Shown here piece by piece: positions 1 through 10,081 of a stretch of 32,025 nt of DNA. Source of the DNA: an uncultured Prochlorococcus sp. (GTDB lineage Bacteria; Cyanobacteriota; Cyanobacteriia; PCC-6307; Cyanobiaceae). Location: the NCBI GenBank assembly GCA_902606505.1, contig CACLGU010000018.1, positions 1 through 32,025 of the forward strand. The letters run 5' to 3'. A program made the position numbers and the translations under genes. How positions within the stretch are numbered: position 1 is the stretch's first letter; every line of letters begins with the position of its first letter. The notes below the pieces were generated by a model, which saw only the letters and a program-made list of their open reading frames with translations, made no database searches and was not told the DNA's origin.

Positions 1-1104
1 TGTAAGCTAGGAGCACCAATGGAATATATCGACGTTGGGGGAGGATTAGGGATAGATTTTGATGGAACTAAAACCTCCTCCAACACCTCTACTAATTATT
101 CTCTTCAAAATTATGCTAACGATGTAATTGCAACCATTAAAGATTCATGTGAATTAAATGATATCAAGCATCCAACCATAATTTCAGAAAGTGGAAGAGC
201 AATAATTAGTCATTGTTCAGTTTTAATTTTTAATGTCTTAGGAACAAGCCATGTCAATTCCAAGCTACAAATTTTGGATAAAAAAAATCAACAATTAATA
301 ATTTCAAATTTACTTGAAACTTTCTATGAATTAAAAAAACTTAAAAATAAAAAAATAAATTTATCTCAAATAATTGAACTATGGAATGATGCAAAAAAGT
401 TTAAAGAAGATTGCTTAGTTGCCTTTAGATTAGGATTTTTAAGTTTAGCGGAACGAGCTTATGCCGAAGAACTGACCTGGGCTTGCGCAAAAGAAATTTC
501 TAATAACCTGAATAATAATGAGATCAATCACCCTGATTTATCTGAAATCACAGAAACTCTTGCATCAACTTACTATGCAAATTTATCTATCTTTAAATCT
601 ATTCCCGATAGCTGGGCAATAAATCAGATTTTTCCAATAGTACCAATACATAGACATTTAGAGGAGCCTTTCTGCAAAGGCAACTTTGCAGATTTAACTT
701 GTGATTCAGATGGTAAGCTAAATAATTTTATTGATAATGGGAAAATTAAATCATTACTCAATTTACATAAGCCAGAGAAAGATAAAGATTATCTAATTGG
801 AATTTTTATGACTGGAGCCTATCAAGAAGCATTAGGAAACTTGCACAATTTATTTGGCAGTACAAACGTTGTTCATATAGATATAAATCAAGATAATTCA
901 TATAAGGTCAAAAATATTATTAAAGAGGACAGTAAATCTGAAATTTTACAATTATTAGATTACAGTTCAGCTTCTTTGGTTGAATCTATAAGAATTAATA
1001 CTGAATCAGCAATTGATCAAAAAAAATTAACTATTGAAGAAGCAAGAAAATTAATGGATCAAATCGAAATTAGTCTCAGAAAAAGCAGTTATTTATCAGA
1101 ATGA
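1..1104 (+). CDS. speA: Biosynthetic arginine decarboxylase, C-terminal part (5' end outside window)
   Basis: Arginine decarboxylase converts arginine to agmatine, the first step of polyamine synthesis in cyanobacteria, using PLP. The reading frame is open from base 1 (C-K-L-G-A-P-M-E-Y), so the gene enters from the left and the ATG at 19 is internal. About 367 residues are present, against roughly 640-650 for the family, so the N-terminal part of the PLP barrel is missing. Visible family features are the glycine-rich [11 protein letters not shown] loop near the edge and the SESGRA motif, followed by the helical and beta C-terminal region typical of biosynthetic SpeA. The 3' end overlaps the convergent alaS by 16 bp. 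Confidence 0.95.
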   Translation, partial: CKLGAPMEYIDVGGGLGIDFDGTKTSSNTSTNYSLQNYANDVIATIKDSCELNDIKHPTIISESGRAIISHCSVLIFNVLGTSHVNSKLQILDKKNQQLIISNLLETFYELKKLKNKKINLSQIIELWNDAKKFKEDCLVAFRLGFLSLAERAYAEELTWACAKEISNNLNNNEINHPDLSEITETLASTYYANLSIFKSIPDSWAINQIFPIVPIHRHLEEPFCKGNFADLTCDSDGKLNNFIDNGKIKSLLNLHKPEKDKDYLIGIFMTGAYQEALGNLHNLFGSTNVVHIDINQDNSYKVKNIIKEDSKSEILQLLDYSSASLVESIRINTESAIDQKKLTIEEARKLMDQIEISLRKSSYLSE

Positions 1105-3749
1105 CCATCAAATGTTTTTTGTAAATGATTTTTAGCATAATCTAAAGCATCACTTAACTTATCAATATCTTTAGCACCTGCTTGAGCAAAGTTAGGCTTT
1201 CCTCCTCCTCCTCCTGAACAAATTCTTGCAATCTCATTAATTAATTTACCTGCATGCAATCCTATTTTTACTGCATCATCACCTAAAGAAACTACAAATA
1301 ACAACTTTCTATTTTCTGGATTTGGTATTCCCCCAAGAATCACTATTGCTTTATTTCCCAAATGAGAAGTTAAATAAAGTGCTGCAGATTGCAAAGAATT
1401 CCCATCTAAGCCATCAATCTGATTTACTAAAATTGAAAAAGAATTTACTATTTCTGCGGATGATTTTATAGAAGAGTACTTAAAAAATGCAATTTCATCT
1501 TTCATTTTTTGTATCTCTTTATTCTTATTGATAAGCTCTGCTTGCAAATTATTAACCCTCTCAAAAAGTTGATTAGGATTTGCTTTTAACAAATCACTTA
1601 GTTGATTTACTAAGGCATTTCTATCACTGAAATAGTCTAATGCTGATTGGCCTGATAATGCTTCGATTCTTCTTACTCCGGCTGAGATTCCTTCCTCACT
1701 AATTATTTTGAAAGAACCTAATTCGGATGTAGTTTTAACATGTGTGCCGCCACAAAGTTCCATTGAAACTCCTTGTACATTAACAACGCGCACTTCATCA
1801 TCATATTTTTCTCCAAACATGGCGACTGCTCCCTTTTCAAGAGCCTCACTCTTGGACATATTTTTTATTTCTAGTGCATGATTTTCCATAATCCAAGAAT
1901 TAACTAAAGTCTCAATCTTAGAAATTTGATCTTTAGAAATAGGATTAGAGGAATTAAAGTCAAATCGTAATTTGTTAAAGGCTACTAATGAACCTTTTTG
2001 TCCAACACTTTCATTAACGACTGATTTAAGTGCGGATTGTAATAAATGAGTAGCCGTATGATTTGCAGCAGCCTTAGTTCTATTAGAAGAGCTAACATTA
2101 GTCTTCACTTTTTGTCCAATAGTTAATATTCCTTTTTTGATCGTTCCATAATGTAAAAAAACATTTTTCTTTCTCACAACATTATCAACCAGAACCTCTA
2201 CATCTTTTGAAAATATCGTTCCAATATCACCAACTTGCCCGCCAGATTCTCCGTAAAAAGTTGTCTGATCAAGAACAATTAAAACTTTCTGGCCTTCACT
2301 TGCTTGCTTAACTAATGTTGAATCCAAGAATATACCCTTTATTTCAGCTTCTGAAATGAGTGAATCATAACCATTAAAAACAGTTTTTTTAAAAAGATCT
2401 ATTTCTCGCTCTAATGATCCCTCTAATGTCAAATCAATATTACTTGAAGCAGCTTTAGCTCTCTCTTTTTGTATATTCATTTCTTCTTCAAAACCCTTTA
2501 TATCTACACTGATCCTATTTTCTTCAGCAATTTCTACAGTAAGTTCTAGAGGAAATCCATAAGTATCATAAAGTTCAAAAGCTTTAAAACCAGAAATTAA
2601 TTTCTGTCCTGAAGAAATTAACTCATCTAGCAATTTCTCTCCTCTTTCAAGAGTTTCCCTAAATCTTATTTCTTCAATTTTTATCTCATTCAAAATTAAA
2701 TCATTATTATTTTTTAAATCAGGATAATTATTTTGCATTAAATTAATTCCGACAGAAGCAATATGAGGTAAAAATTCATTTGTTATACCTAATAATCTCC
2801 CATGTCTGACCATCCTTCTAATAAGCCTTCTTAGTATATATCCCCTGCCGAGATTACTTGCTGCTACTCCATCAGAAATTAAATGAATAACAGCTCTTGT
2901 ATGATCACCAATGATTTTTAAAGAAATTTTGTTTTTATCATCTGAAGAAAAATAATCAATATTAGCAATCTCACAAATTTTTTGAATGATAGGAAAAATT
3001 AAATCTGTCTCATAATTATTTTGCTTTTTTTGTAGTATTTGAGCCATCCTTTCAAGACCCATTCCTGTATCAATATTTTTAAATTTTAAATCTGTCAATT
3101 TTCCATTAGGATCACGATTATATTGCATAAAAACAAGATTATAAAATTCAATAAAACGATCTCCATCTTCTAAATCAATATTCTGCAGACCCTTTTCAGG
3201 GTGAAAATCATAATAAAGTTCTGAACAAGGTCCACATGGACCAGTTTTCCCGGACGACCAAAAATTATCTTCCTCTCCTAGTTTCACTATCCTATCTTGA
3301 TGAATACCAATTTCATCTCTCCAAATTTTTGCGGACTCTTCGTCTTCGTGATAAACACTCACAATTATATTTTCAACAGAAAGTTGATAAATATTAGTGA
3401 CTAATTCCCAAGCCCATTTAATGGCCTCTCGTTTAAAATAATCTCCAAAAGAGAAATTACCAAGCATTTCAAAAAAAGTGTGGTGTCTTGCTGTAACTCC
3501 AACGTTTTCTATATCGTTTGTTCTGATGCACTTTTGGCTAGATGTAGCCCTTTTGGATGGTCTACCTTTTAAACCTAAAAAAACTGGTTTAAAAGGTAGC
3601 ATTCCAGCAATTGTGAGCATAACCGTAGGGTCATCTGGAATTAAAGATGCACTTGGAATGATTTTATGTAATTTTTCACTATAAAATTTTAAAAAAGCAT
3701 TTCTTATCTCATCTCCAGTAACTATTTTTTTAATTAGTTGAGATGCCAT
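1089..3749 (-). CDS. alaS: Alanine--tRNA ligase
   Basis: Charges tRNA-Ala in the cytoplasm. The 886-residue length is normal for bacterial AlaRS. Domains in order: class II aminoacylation core (about 1-245, with the [20 protein letters not shown] motif 2 region at 87-105), tRNA-recognition helices (250-460), the editing domain with zinc-type ligands HTATH (H564, H568) and CGGTH (C666, H670), a short coiled coil (about 730-755), and the C-Ala domain with glycine run 846-850 followed by KPNFAQAG. All editing-site metal ligands are present, so mischarge correction should work. The gene is divergent from flv3 with 119 bp between, and its 3' end overlaps speA. Confidence 0.98.
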   Translation of the reverse strand: MASQLIKKIVTGDEIRNAFLKFYSEKLHKIIPSASLIPDDPTVMLTIAGMLPFKPVFLGLKGRPSKRATSSQKCIRTNDIENVGVTARHHTFFEMLGNFSFGDYFKREAIKWAWELVTNIYQLSVENIIVSVYHEDEESAKIWRDEIGIHQDRIVKLGEEDNFWSSGKTGPCGPCSELYYDFHPEKGLQNIDLEDGDRFIEFYNLVFMQYNRDPNGKLTDLKFKNIDTGMGLERMAQILQKKQNNYETDLIFPIIQKICEIANIDYFSSDDKNKISLKIIGDHTRAVIHLISDGVAASNLGRGYILRRLIRRMVRHGRLLGITNEFLPHIASVGINLMQNNYPDLKNNNDLILNEIKIEEIRFRETLERGEKLLDELISSGQKLISGFKAFELYDTYGFPLELTVEIAEENRISVDIKGFEEEMNIQKERAKAASSNIDLTLEGSLEREIDLFKKTVFNGYDSLISEAEIKGIFLDSTLVKQASEGQKVLIVLDQTTFYGESGGQVGDIGTIFSKDVEVLVDNVVRKKNVFLHYGTIKKGILTIGQKVKTNVSSSNRTKAAANHTATHLLQSALKSVVNESVGQKGSLVAFNKLRFDFNSSNPISKDQISKIETLVNSWIMENHALEIKNMSKSEALEKGAVAMFGEKYDDEVRVVNVQGVSMELCGGTHVKTTSELGSFKIISEEGISAGVRRIEALSGQSALDYFSDRNALVNQLSDLLKANPNQLFERVNNLQAELINKNKEIQKMKDEIAFFKYSSIKSSAEIVNSFSILVNQIDGLDGNSLQSAALYLTSHLGNKAIVILGGIPNPENRKLLFVVSLGDDAVKIGLHAGKLINEIARICSGGGGGKPNFAQAGAKDIDKLSDALDYAKNHLQKTFDGHSDK

Positions 3750-3784
3750 TTATCCAGAAAAAGAAGATTAAAAATTAAAGAAAA

Positions 3785-3819
3785 GCGTAATTTCGGTTAT
3801 TTCGCAAAAATAATCACGC
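3785..3819. promoter_or_regulatory. Divergent alaS/flv3 promoter region with imperfect inverted repeat
   Basis: The 119-bp spacer must hold the promoters of both alaS and the flv operon. GCGTAATT at 3785-3792 and AATCACGC at 3812-3819 form an imperfect inverted repeat (7 of 8 pairs, 19-bp loop), the only G/C-containing palindrome in otherwise AT-only DNA. TATATT at 3825-3830 is a possible -10 box for the flv operon. This could be an operator, but such matches are weak in AT-rich DNA. Confidence 0.3.
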
Positions 3820-3868
3820 GAATTTATATTCTATATAACTAAAGTTAATTTATAAAGCTAATTATTCT

Positions 3869-5644
3869 ATGATAGCCTCTGCCCAGACAAGTAATTCTAA
3901 ATTGGCACAAACTAATAATAAGTTGACGGTTCAATCTCAAAACTTTGCAAGTGATTCTTGTGCCATAAGATCTTTGGATTGGGATCGTAGTAGATTTGAT
4001 ATTGAATTTGGTTTAAGAAATGGAACTACTTACAATAGTTTTATTATTAAAGGCGAGAAATTAGCAATTATTGATACTAGTCACGCAAAGTTCGAAGAGT
4101 TATGGTTTGAAGAATTACTGAAAAAGGTAAACCCGCAAGAAGTTGATTATCTAATTACAAGCCATACAGAACCTGATCACTCTGGTTTAATAGGTAATCT
4201 TTTAGAACTAAACCAAAATATAACAGTAGTTGGATCAAAATTAGCCCTTAAATTTATTGAAGACCAAATACATATTCCCTTTAAGCGTCTAGAGGTTAAG
4301 AGTGGAGAGTTTTTAAACCTAGGAACTAATTCTAATAGCGGTTTAGAACACAATATTGAATTTATAAGTGCACCAAATTTACATTGGCCAGATACAATTT
4401 TTTCATATGATCACAGCACACATGTTCTCTATACATGCGATGCATTTGGACTCCATTATTGTTCTGACGAATTTTTTGACACTAATCAAAAAGAAATATT
4501 CGATGATTTCCGTTTTTATTACGATTGCCTTATGGGTCCAAACGCTAGAAGTGTTCTCCAAGCAATTAAAAGAATAGATAGGCTTCCTGAATTAAAAACA
4601 ATAGCTGTTGGTCATGGGCCTTTGCTCCATAATCAGGTCAATTTTTGGAAAGGGAAATATCTAGAATGGAGTAGCAACAAAAGCAAAGGTAATGATTTTG
4701 TATCAGTCTGCTATATAAGCGACTATGGTTATTGTGATCGACTAAGCCAAGCGATATCTCACGGAATAAGTAAAGCAGATGCACAGGTTCAATTAATTGA
4801 TTTAAGATCTTCTGAACCGCAAGAATTAACAAGTTTAATTTCCGAATCAAAAGCAGTAGTCATTCCGACATGGCCAGTTGACTCAGATAATGAATTAAAA
4901 GAATCCCTCGGCACTTTATTTGCAGCACTAAAACCAAAACAATTTACTGCTGTCTATGATGCATTTGGTGGAAATGACGAACCAATAGATTCCTTGGCAA
5001 ATAAATTAAGAGAACTTGGCCAAAAAGAAGCTTTCTCCCCTTTAAGAGTTAAAAATATTCCAGATCCAATTGTTTACCAACAATTCGAAGAAGCTGGAAC
5101 TGACTTGGGTCAACTTATTAATAAAAAGAAAAACATTGCCTCTATGAAGAGCCTTGATTCAAATCTAGATAAAGCGTTAGGTAGATTAAGTGGGGGATTA
5201 TATGTAGTTACAGCGAGCCAAGGGGAAGGTTCGACATTTAGACAAAGTGCAATGGTAGCAAGTTGGGTTAGTCAAGCAAGCTTTTCTCCACCAGGCATTA
5301 CAGTTGCAGTAGCAAAAGATAGAGCTATTGAATCATATATGCAAGTTGGTAAAGGTTTTGTTGTGAATATCTTAAGAGAAGATAACTATCAAAAAATGTT
5401 CAGACATTTTTTAAAAAGATTTGCCCCTGGAGCTGATAGATTTGCAGATGTAGATGTCATTAGCAACATCGCTGAAGGAGGGCCAGTTCTCTCAGATTCA
5501 CTCGCCTTTTTAGATTGTAAAGTTAGTTCCAGACTAGAGACTCCAGACCATTGGATAATTTACGGAATTGTTGAAAATGGTAATGTTTCTGACTTATCAT
5601 GCAAGACAGCAGTTCATCACAGAAAAGTTGCTAATCACTATTAG
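3869..5644 (+). CDS. flv3: Flavodiiron protein, Flv3-like (canonical diiron site)
   Basis: A-type flavodiiron proteins reduce O2 to water with electrons from the photosynthetic chain, protecting photosystem I under fluctuating light. The 591 residues carry the three-domain cyanobacterial layout: beta-lactamase-like diiron domain (about 30-265), flavodoxin-like domain (about 278-420) and C-terminal flavin-reductase domain (about 435-591). The diiron ligands are all visible: H99, E101, D103, H104 (in SHTEPDH), H172 (LHWPD), D191 (CDAFG) and H249 (GHGP). This separates it from its neighbour and supports Flv3 rather than Flv1. In contrast its FMN loop is degenerate (SDYGYCDR at 284-291, versus the usual YGNT). 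It is first in an operon with flv1 16 bp downstream; the two are expected to form a heteromer. Confidence 0.9.
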   Translation: MIASAQTSNSKLAQTNNKLTVQSQNFASDSCAIRSLDWDRSRFDIEFGLRNGTTYNSFIIKGEKLAIIDTSHAKFEELWFEELLKKVNPQEVDYLITSHTEPDHSGLIGNLLELNQNITVVGSKLALKFIEDQIHIPFKRLEVKSGEFLNLGTNSNSGLEHNIEFISAPNLHWPDTIFSYDHSTHVLYTCDAFGLHYCSDEFFDTNQKEIFDDFRFYYDCLMGPNARSVLQAIKRIDRLPELKTIAVGHGPLLHNQVNFWKGKYLEWSSNKSKGNDFVSVCYISDYGYCDRLSQAISHGISKADAQVQLIDLRSSEPQELTSLISESKAVVIPTWPVDSDNELKESLGTLFAALKPKQFTAVYDAFGGNDEPIDSLANKLRELGQKEAFSPLRVKNIPDPIVYQQFEEAGTDLGQLINKKKNIASMKSLDSNLDKALGRLSGGLYVVTASQGEGSTFRQSAMVASWVSQASFSPPGITVAVAKDRAIESYMQVGKGFVVNILREDNYQKMFRHFLKRFAPGADRFADVDVISNIAEGGPVLSDSLAFLDCKVSSRLETPDHWIIYGIVENGNVSDLSCKTAVHHRKVANHY

Positions 5645-5660
5645 AAAATAAGTCTTTAAA

Positions 5661-7463
5661 ATGTCAGATATCAATATAGACTTACTTGCAAAAAATCAAA
5701 ACTTATCAGAATTTAAAATTACCGAAAATTTTTCTTGTGTCAGATTCTTAGACCAAAATAAAGAAAGATTTGAACTTGAATTTAACCTTGAAAAAGGAAC
5801 CTCTTTTAATACTTTTTTTATTAGAAGTAATGAGGAACTTTTTATTATTCATCCACCAGAGAAACAATTTTTAAATTCGTTTAATAAAATAGTTTCTAGG
5901 TTTTGCTATCAATTTAAATTAGATAAAATCAACTTCATTTCTGGTCATATTAATCCCCAAATTATTGAAACTATAAAAAATATAAGTAACACATTTCAAA
6001 AAACAACTATTACTTGCTCTAATCCAGGTTATAAACTTATTAGCGAACTTTGGAATCAAAGAAATCCTACCTTAGAAAACTTTATTGAAATTCAATTACC
6101 TGAAATAAATATAATCAAAAAAGAACTTAATTTAAAGTTAGATAATATTTCACTAGAGTTAATTCCTATTCCAACAGCACGTTGGCCTGGTGGCCTGATA
6201 ATTTATGAAAGTAATCAAGAAATACTGCTTAGTGAAAAAATTTTCTCTGCTCACATTGCTTCTGCTGATTGGTCTGAAACAAATCGAGTTAGTACAGAAA
6301 TTGATAGGAAACATTTTTATGATTGCTTGATGGCACCAATGTCTAATCAAGTAATATCAATAACTGAAAAAATTGCAGATTATGAAATTAAAACTATTGC
6401 ACCATTGCATGGTCCCGCGATCGAATATAGCTTAAAAAGCTTTCTAAATGACTATGTTAGATGGGGAGAGAATCTATCAACAAACAATCCTAAAATCGCA
6501 CTGATATATGCAAGTGCATATGGAAATACAGCCTCAATAGGTGATGCATTGGCTAAAGGGATAAATAGAACCTCTGTAGAAGTTGAAAGTATTAATTGTG
6601 AATTCACACCTAATGACGTACTTATAAAATCTATCCAAAATGCTGATGGATATTTAATAGGCTCTCCCACATTGGGTGGTCACGCCCCAACTCCAATAGT
6701 TAGTGCACTAGGAACATTGCTAGCAGAGGGTAATAGAGATAAGCCAGTCGGAATTTTTGGTAGTTTTGGCTGGAGCGGTGAAGCTATAGATTTACTTGAA
6801 ACAAAATTAAAAGACGGTGGTTTTAAGTTTAGTTTTGAACCTATAAGGATTAAATTCAGCCCAAATAAACCAAAGATTAAAGAGCTAGAAGAAATAGGGA
6901 CTCACTTTGGAAGAACAATTATAAAAAAAGCAAAGAAAAAACCCAGAAAATCTGATACTGGAATGATTACAAGCAAAACAGATCCAAAGCTTCAAGCTCT
7001 TGGAAGAGTAATAGGTTCACTTTGTGTCCTGACAGCCTCTAAAGGCAAAGATGAGAACAATATTAAAGGAGCTATGCTTGCATCTTGGGTTAGTCAAGCA
7101 AGTTTTTCTCCCCCTGGGTTAAGTATCGCAGTAGCAAAAGATAGATCGGTAGAGTCTCTTCTGCAAATAGGAGATTCATTCGCATTAAATATTCTTAGTG
7201 AAAAAGATTTTAAAGAACCTTTGAAAAGATTCACAAAGCCCTTTGCACCTGGAGAAGATAGATTTAAAGGTATAAATATTGAATTAACTCCTAATGAACA
7301 GATAATCATTCCTGAGTCACTCGCATGGTTAGATGCTTCTGTAAAAGAGAGAATGGAATGTGGAGATCATTGGGTAATTTACGCCGAAGTACTGCACGGT
7401 AATATACTAAAATCCGATAGTCTAACGGCAGTTCATCACCGCAAAACAGGTGCTAACTATTAA
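5661..7463 (+). CDS. flv1: Flavodiiron protein, Flv1-like (non-canonical diiron site)
   Basis: Partner of the preceding flavodiiron protein in O2 photoreduction; 600 residues with the same three domains. Most diiron ligands are replaced: the H-x-E-x-D-H motif reads H96-I-N98-P-Q100-I101, the next histidine is R174 (ARWPG) and the aspartate aligns with K193; only H96 and H250 (LHGP) remain. This pattern is known for cyanobacterial Flv1/Flv2. The flavodoxin domain is the better preserved of the pair, with SAYGNTASIG (285-294) and GSPTLGGHAP (334-343). The C-terminal flavin-reductase domain closely resembles that of Flv3, both containing LASWVSQASFSPPG-type sequence. The start lies 16 bp after flv3 and the stop 17 bp before the FMN reductase gene, so one transcript is likely. 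Confidence 0.9.
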   Translation: MSDINIDLLAKNQNLSEFKITENFSCVRFLDQNKERFELEFNLEKGTSFNTFFIRSNEELFIIHPPEKQFLNSFNKIVSRFCYQFKLDKINFISGHINPQIIETIKNISNTFQKTTITCSNPGYKLISELWNQRNPTLENFIEIQLPEINIIKKELNLKLDNISLELIPIPTARWPGGLIIYESNQEILLSEKIFSAHIASADWSETNRVSTEIDRKHFYDCLMAPMSNQVISITEKIADYEIKTIAPLHGPAIEYSLKSFLNDYVRWGENLSTNNPKIALIYASAYGNTASIGDALAKGINRTSVEVESINCEFTPNDVLIKSIQNADGYLIGSPTLGGHAPTPIVSALGTLLAEGNRDKPVGIFGSFGWSGEAIDLLETKLKDGGFKFSFEPIRIKFSPNKPKIKELEEIGTHFGRTIIKKAKKKPRKSDTGMITSKTDPKLQALGRVIGSLCVLTASKGKDENNIKGAMLASWVSQASFSPPGLSIAVAKDRSVESLLQIGDSFALNILSEKDFKEPLKRFTKPFAPGEDRFKGINIELTPNEQIIIPESLAWLDASVKERMECGDHWVIYAEVLHGNILKSDSLTAVHHRKTGANY

Positions 7464-7480
7464 ATTCATTTATCTAATTT

Positions 7481-8005
7481 ATGTCTAAAACAAAAGATCT
7501 AATAATCATCACGGCTAGTTGTGGTAAAAATCTAGAACTTTCTGAAAAATTTCTTGAAAAAAGTAATGAACTTAAAATAAATTCTGAAATTTTAGATCTT
7601 ACCACTCTTGATATTCCATTATTTAATCCAAGAATTCACAGCAAAGAAAATATTCCAAATAAAATAAAAGAATTAAAAAAAAAGCTTTTCAAGATCGAAA
7701 GGTGGGTGATTTGTGCGCCTGAATATAATGGATCTATACCTCCTATTCTCTCTAACTTCATAGCATGGCTTTCTATTTCGGGAGATGACTTTAGAAATTT
7801 ATTTAATGGTCAACCGATTGCAATTGCAACATTTTCTGGTGGCATAGGGTTAGAACTGCTGACTTCATTACGCATTCAATTAGTGCATTTAGGAAGTCAA
7901 GTTTTAGGGAGACAACTTTTGTCCTCATATAGTAAACCTATAGATACAAAGACTATTGAAGATATTATTCAAAGACTTTTACAAATGAAAAAATTAAAAA
8001 CATAA
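7481..8005 (+). CDS. NAD(P)H-dependent FMN reductase family protein
   Basis: A 174-residue flavodoxin-fold protein of the NADPH-dependent FMN reductase family, which reduces FMN or, in relatives, quinones or azo compounds with NAD(P)H. The N-terminal strand and loop (IIITASCGKNLELSEKF, 8-24) fits the FMN phosphate site, and PEYNGSIPP (80-88) is the family flavin-binding motif. It follows flv1 by 17 bp on the same strand, so it is probably the last gene of the flavodiiron operon; a role in flavin or electron supply to the Flv proteins is inference from position only. It converges on the PBP gene with a 22-bp spacer in which I see no hairpin terminator. Confidence 0.85.
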   Translation: MSKTKDLIIITASCGKNLELSEKFLEKSNELKINSEILDLTTLDIPLFNPRIHSKENIPNKIKELKKKLFKIERWVICAPEYNGSIPPILSNFIAWLSISGDDFRNLFNGQPIAIATFSGGIGLELLTSLRIQLVHLGSQVLGRQLLSSYSKPIDTKTIEDIIQRLLQMKKLKT

Positions 8006-8027
8006 ACGCTTTAAACCTAATAAAATT

Positions 8028-9818
8028 TCATTCTTTTTCATTCCAAACTTTTAAAATTTCTCTAGCCATAGGCAGTGCATGAACAGAGCCTCCACCCGGA
8101 GTATTTTGTGCAAAAGCAACTACAAGTAATTCGCTTTTTTCAGAGGGAGTAAAGCAAACGAACCAAGCATGATCTAAGCCGCCTTCACCATCTTCAGCAG
8201 TTCCAGTTTTACCTGAAACTGGAGGTAAATTTGAAACTCCATAATTAATTGATACTCCGGTGCCGGACTCTACTACTTTCCTGAGACCACTTTTTATCAA
8301 CTGAATATTATTTGAATCAATATCGACTTTAATAAGTTTTTTATCTGATAGATTTTCATCATCTTTTTTAACTAAATAGGGAGTAACTAGATAACCTCCA
8401 TTTGCAATTACAGCATATGCTCTAGCTATTTGAATAGGAGTAACTTGTACAACAAATTGTCCAATAGACATACTCGCAATATCTTCTGGAACCCAAGGAG
8501 TTCTTCCTGGTTGCCCCCATCCTCTGCCTTGTTTAGCCCATTCACTACTAGCTACTAATCCTATGTTTTCTTGTTCGGAAATTTCAATTCCAGATAAAGA
8601 ATTAAAACCAAGCTTTCGTGAGACCTTATGAATTGCATCAACTCCTACTCCATAACCTACTTGATAAAAAAATGTATTACTAGAAACTCTTAAAGCATCT
8701 TCATAACCTATTACTCCAAAGCCTAAATCATTATGCTCTCTAAAACATTGGCTCCCATAAGTTATACATGGTTTCGTATCTAACATTGTTTCTCTCGGGA
8801 ATTTTCCACTTTCCAAGCCAGCTAAAGCCGTTACAATTTTCCAAACGCTTCCTGGATCGTAAGCATTTAATGCTCTATTAAATAAAGGTTTTTCAGGAGA
8901 ATTAAAAAGGTTATTATATTCTTTCTCAGGTTTAAAATCCTTTGAGAAAAAATTTAAATCAAACGTAGGTTTACTTGTCATTGCTCTTATTGCACCATCT
9001 CTTGGATCCATTACTATTATCGCTCCAGCTTTTTTATCTTTAAGAACTTGCTCAGCAACTAATTGAAGATTAAGGTCTATTGTTAGTTCAATATCATTAC
9101 CTTGTACTGGAGGTCTTATACCCAGTGATCTTTGAAATTTTCCTAATGAATTTACTTCAACCATTTCTCCTCCCCATTCACCTCTTATAAAATCTTCATA
9201 GACATATTCAATTCCAGTTCTACCAACTAAATCATTTAATTTATAACCCTTTTTAAATAAGGTTTTATATTCTAATTCAGTAATTGGCTGAGTATAACCA
9301 ATTACATGGGCAGCAAGAGATTTATAAGGATAATTTCTAATTAATTGGGTAGCTATTTGAAAACTAATTAAATTACCTTCATTCTCCTTAAATTTTATTA
9401 ATTGATCTACACTTAAATCATCTAGAATAGTTACTGCAAGTTTCTGATTTTTAAGACCATCAAAGTATTTTTTTTGAATTTCTTTACTATTAATATTTAA
9501 CAAGTTAGAAATACTTGATTTATGTTTCTCCCAATTGCTTTTATTAACAGATTGAGGCTTTATTATTAAAGAATATTTAACTCTACTATCTGCTAAAACA
9601 TAACCATTTTTATCTAGTATTCTTCCCCGTATTGGCTGTGAAGCAATAAGTCTGATCCTATTCTCATCTGACATCTTCTTAAAAGATTCATAATTTAAAA
9701 GTTGTAAAAAAATTAACCTAAATAGAATCAATAAGAAAGAAATAGAAGAAAAAATAAGTAAGACTAGTGGTTGTCTTTTCAATGAAATAAGTTTTTTATT
9801 AGGATTTATTTTTATCAA
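8028..9818 (-). CDS. mrdA: Penicillin-binding protein 2-type transpeptidase
   Basis: Class B PBP that cross-links peptidoglycan, in the PBP2 group associated with cell elongation. The 596 residues have a short cytoplasmic N-terminus, one membrane anchor (about 17-42), a dimerisation/pedestal domain beginning QPIRGRILDKNG (61-72), and a transpeptidase domain with all three catalytic motifs: SVWK (324-327, nucleophile S324), SSN (379-381) and KTGTAE (537-542). It is preceded by a very small ORF (47 residues), 11 bp upstream. The symbol mrdA is assigned by family; the gene could equally be labelled a FtsI/PBP2-like protein, since class B assignment without phylogeny is not certain. Confidence 0.88.
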   Translation of the reverse strand: MIKINPNKKLISLKRQPLVLLIFSSISFLLILFRLIFLQLLNYESFKKMSDENRIRLIASQPIRGRILDKNGYVLADSRVKYSLIIKPQSVNKSNWEKHKSSISNLLNINSKEIQKKYFDGLKNQKLAVTILDDLSVDQLIKFKENEGNLISFQIATQLIRNYPYKSLAAHVIGYTQPITELEYKTLFKKGYKLNDLVGRTGIEYVYEDFIRGEWGGEMVEVNSLGKFQRSLGIRPPVQGNDIELTIDLNLQLVAEQVLKDKKAGAIIVMDPRDGAIRAMTSKPTFDLNFFSKDFKPEKEYNNLFNSPEKPLFNRALNAYDPGSVWKIVTALAGLESGKFPRETMLDTKPCITYGSQCFREHNDLGFGVIGYEDALRVSSNTFFYQVGYGVGVDAIHKVSRKLGFNSLSGIEISEQENIGLVASSEWAKQGRGWGQPGRTPWVPEDIASMSIGQFVVQVTPIQIARAYAVIANGGYLVTPYLVKKDDENLSDKKLIKVDIDSNNIQLIKSGLRKVVESGTGVSINYGVSNLPPVSGKTGTAEDGEGGLDHAWFVCFTPSEKSELLVVAFAQNTPGGGSVHALPMAREILKVWNEKE

Positions 9819-9829
9819 AGATATAAAAA

Positions 9830-9973
9830 TTATTTAAATATTGTTTCTTCCAATAAAGCAATGTTTGATTTTATCTCTTTAAGTTTAGTAATTAAATCTT
9901 TGTAATCAGTATCTTCATTGTTCAGATTAAACTCATCATTTTCAATATTATTTGAATTCAAATTTTCACTCAT
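9830..9973 (-). CDS. Small acidic ORF (47 aa) upstream of the PBP2 gene
   Basis: An ATG-started frame encodes 47 residues beginning MSENLNSNNIENDEFN and ending KSNIALLEETIFK. The N-terminal half is acidic and Asn-rich, probably disordered; the C-terminal half (about 25-46) is a heptad-like amphipathic helix (LITKLKEIKSNIALLEETI), suggesting a coiled coil. It sits 11 bp upstream of the PBP2 gene on the same strand, so co-transcription is likely. I see no clear ribosome binding site and do not recognise a family. The non-random composition and helix pattern favour a real gene, but it is short. Confidence 0.5.
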   Translation of the reverse strand: MSENLNSNNIENDEFNLNNEDTDYKDLITKLKEIKSNIALLEETIFK

Positions 9974-10081
9974 AAAACTTATACTTTTTTAAGCAATTAT
10001 TCCATTTAATATAATCTTAAATAAGAAATTTATTTTTTCATAATTATACTAACTCAGATAGTTAAAAAATATCAAAAAAAA

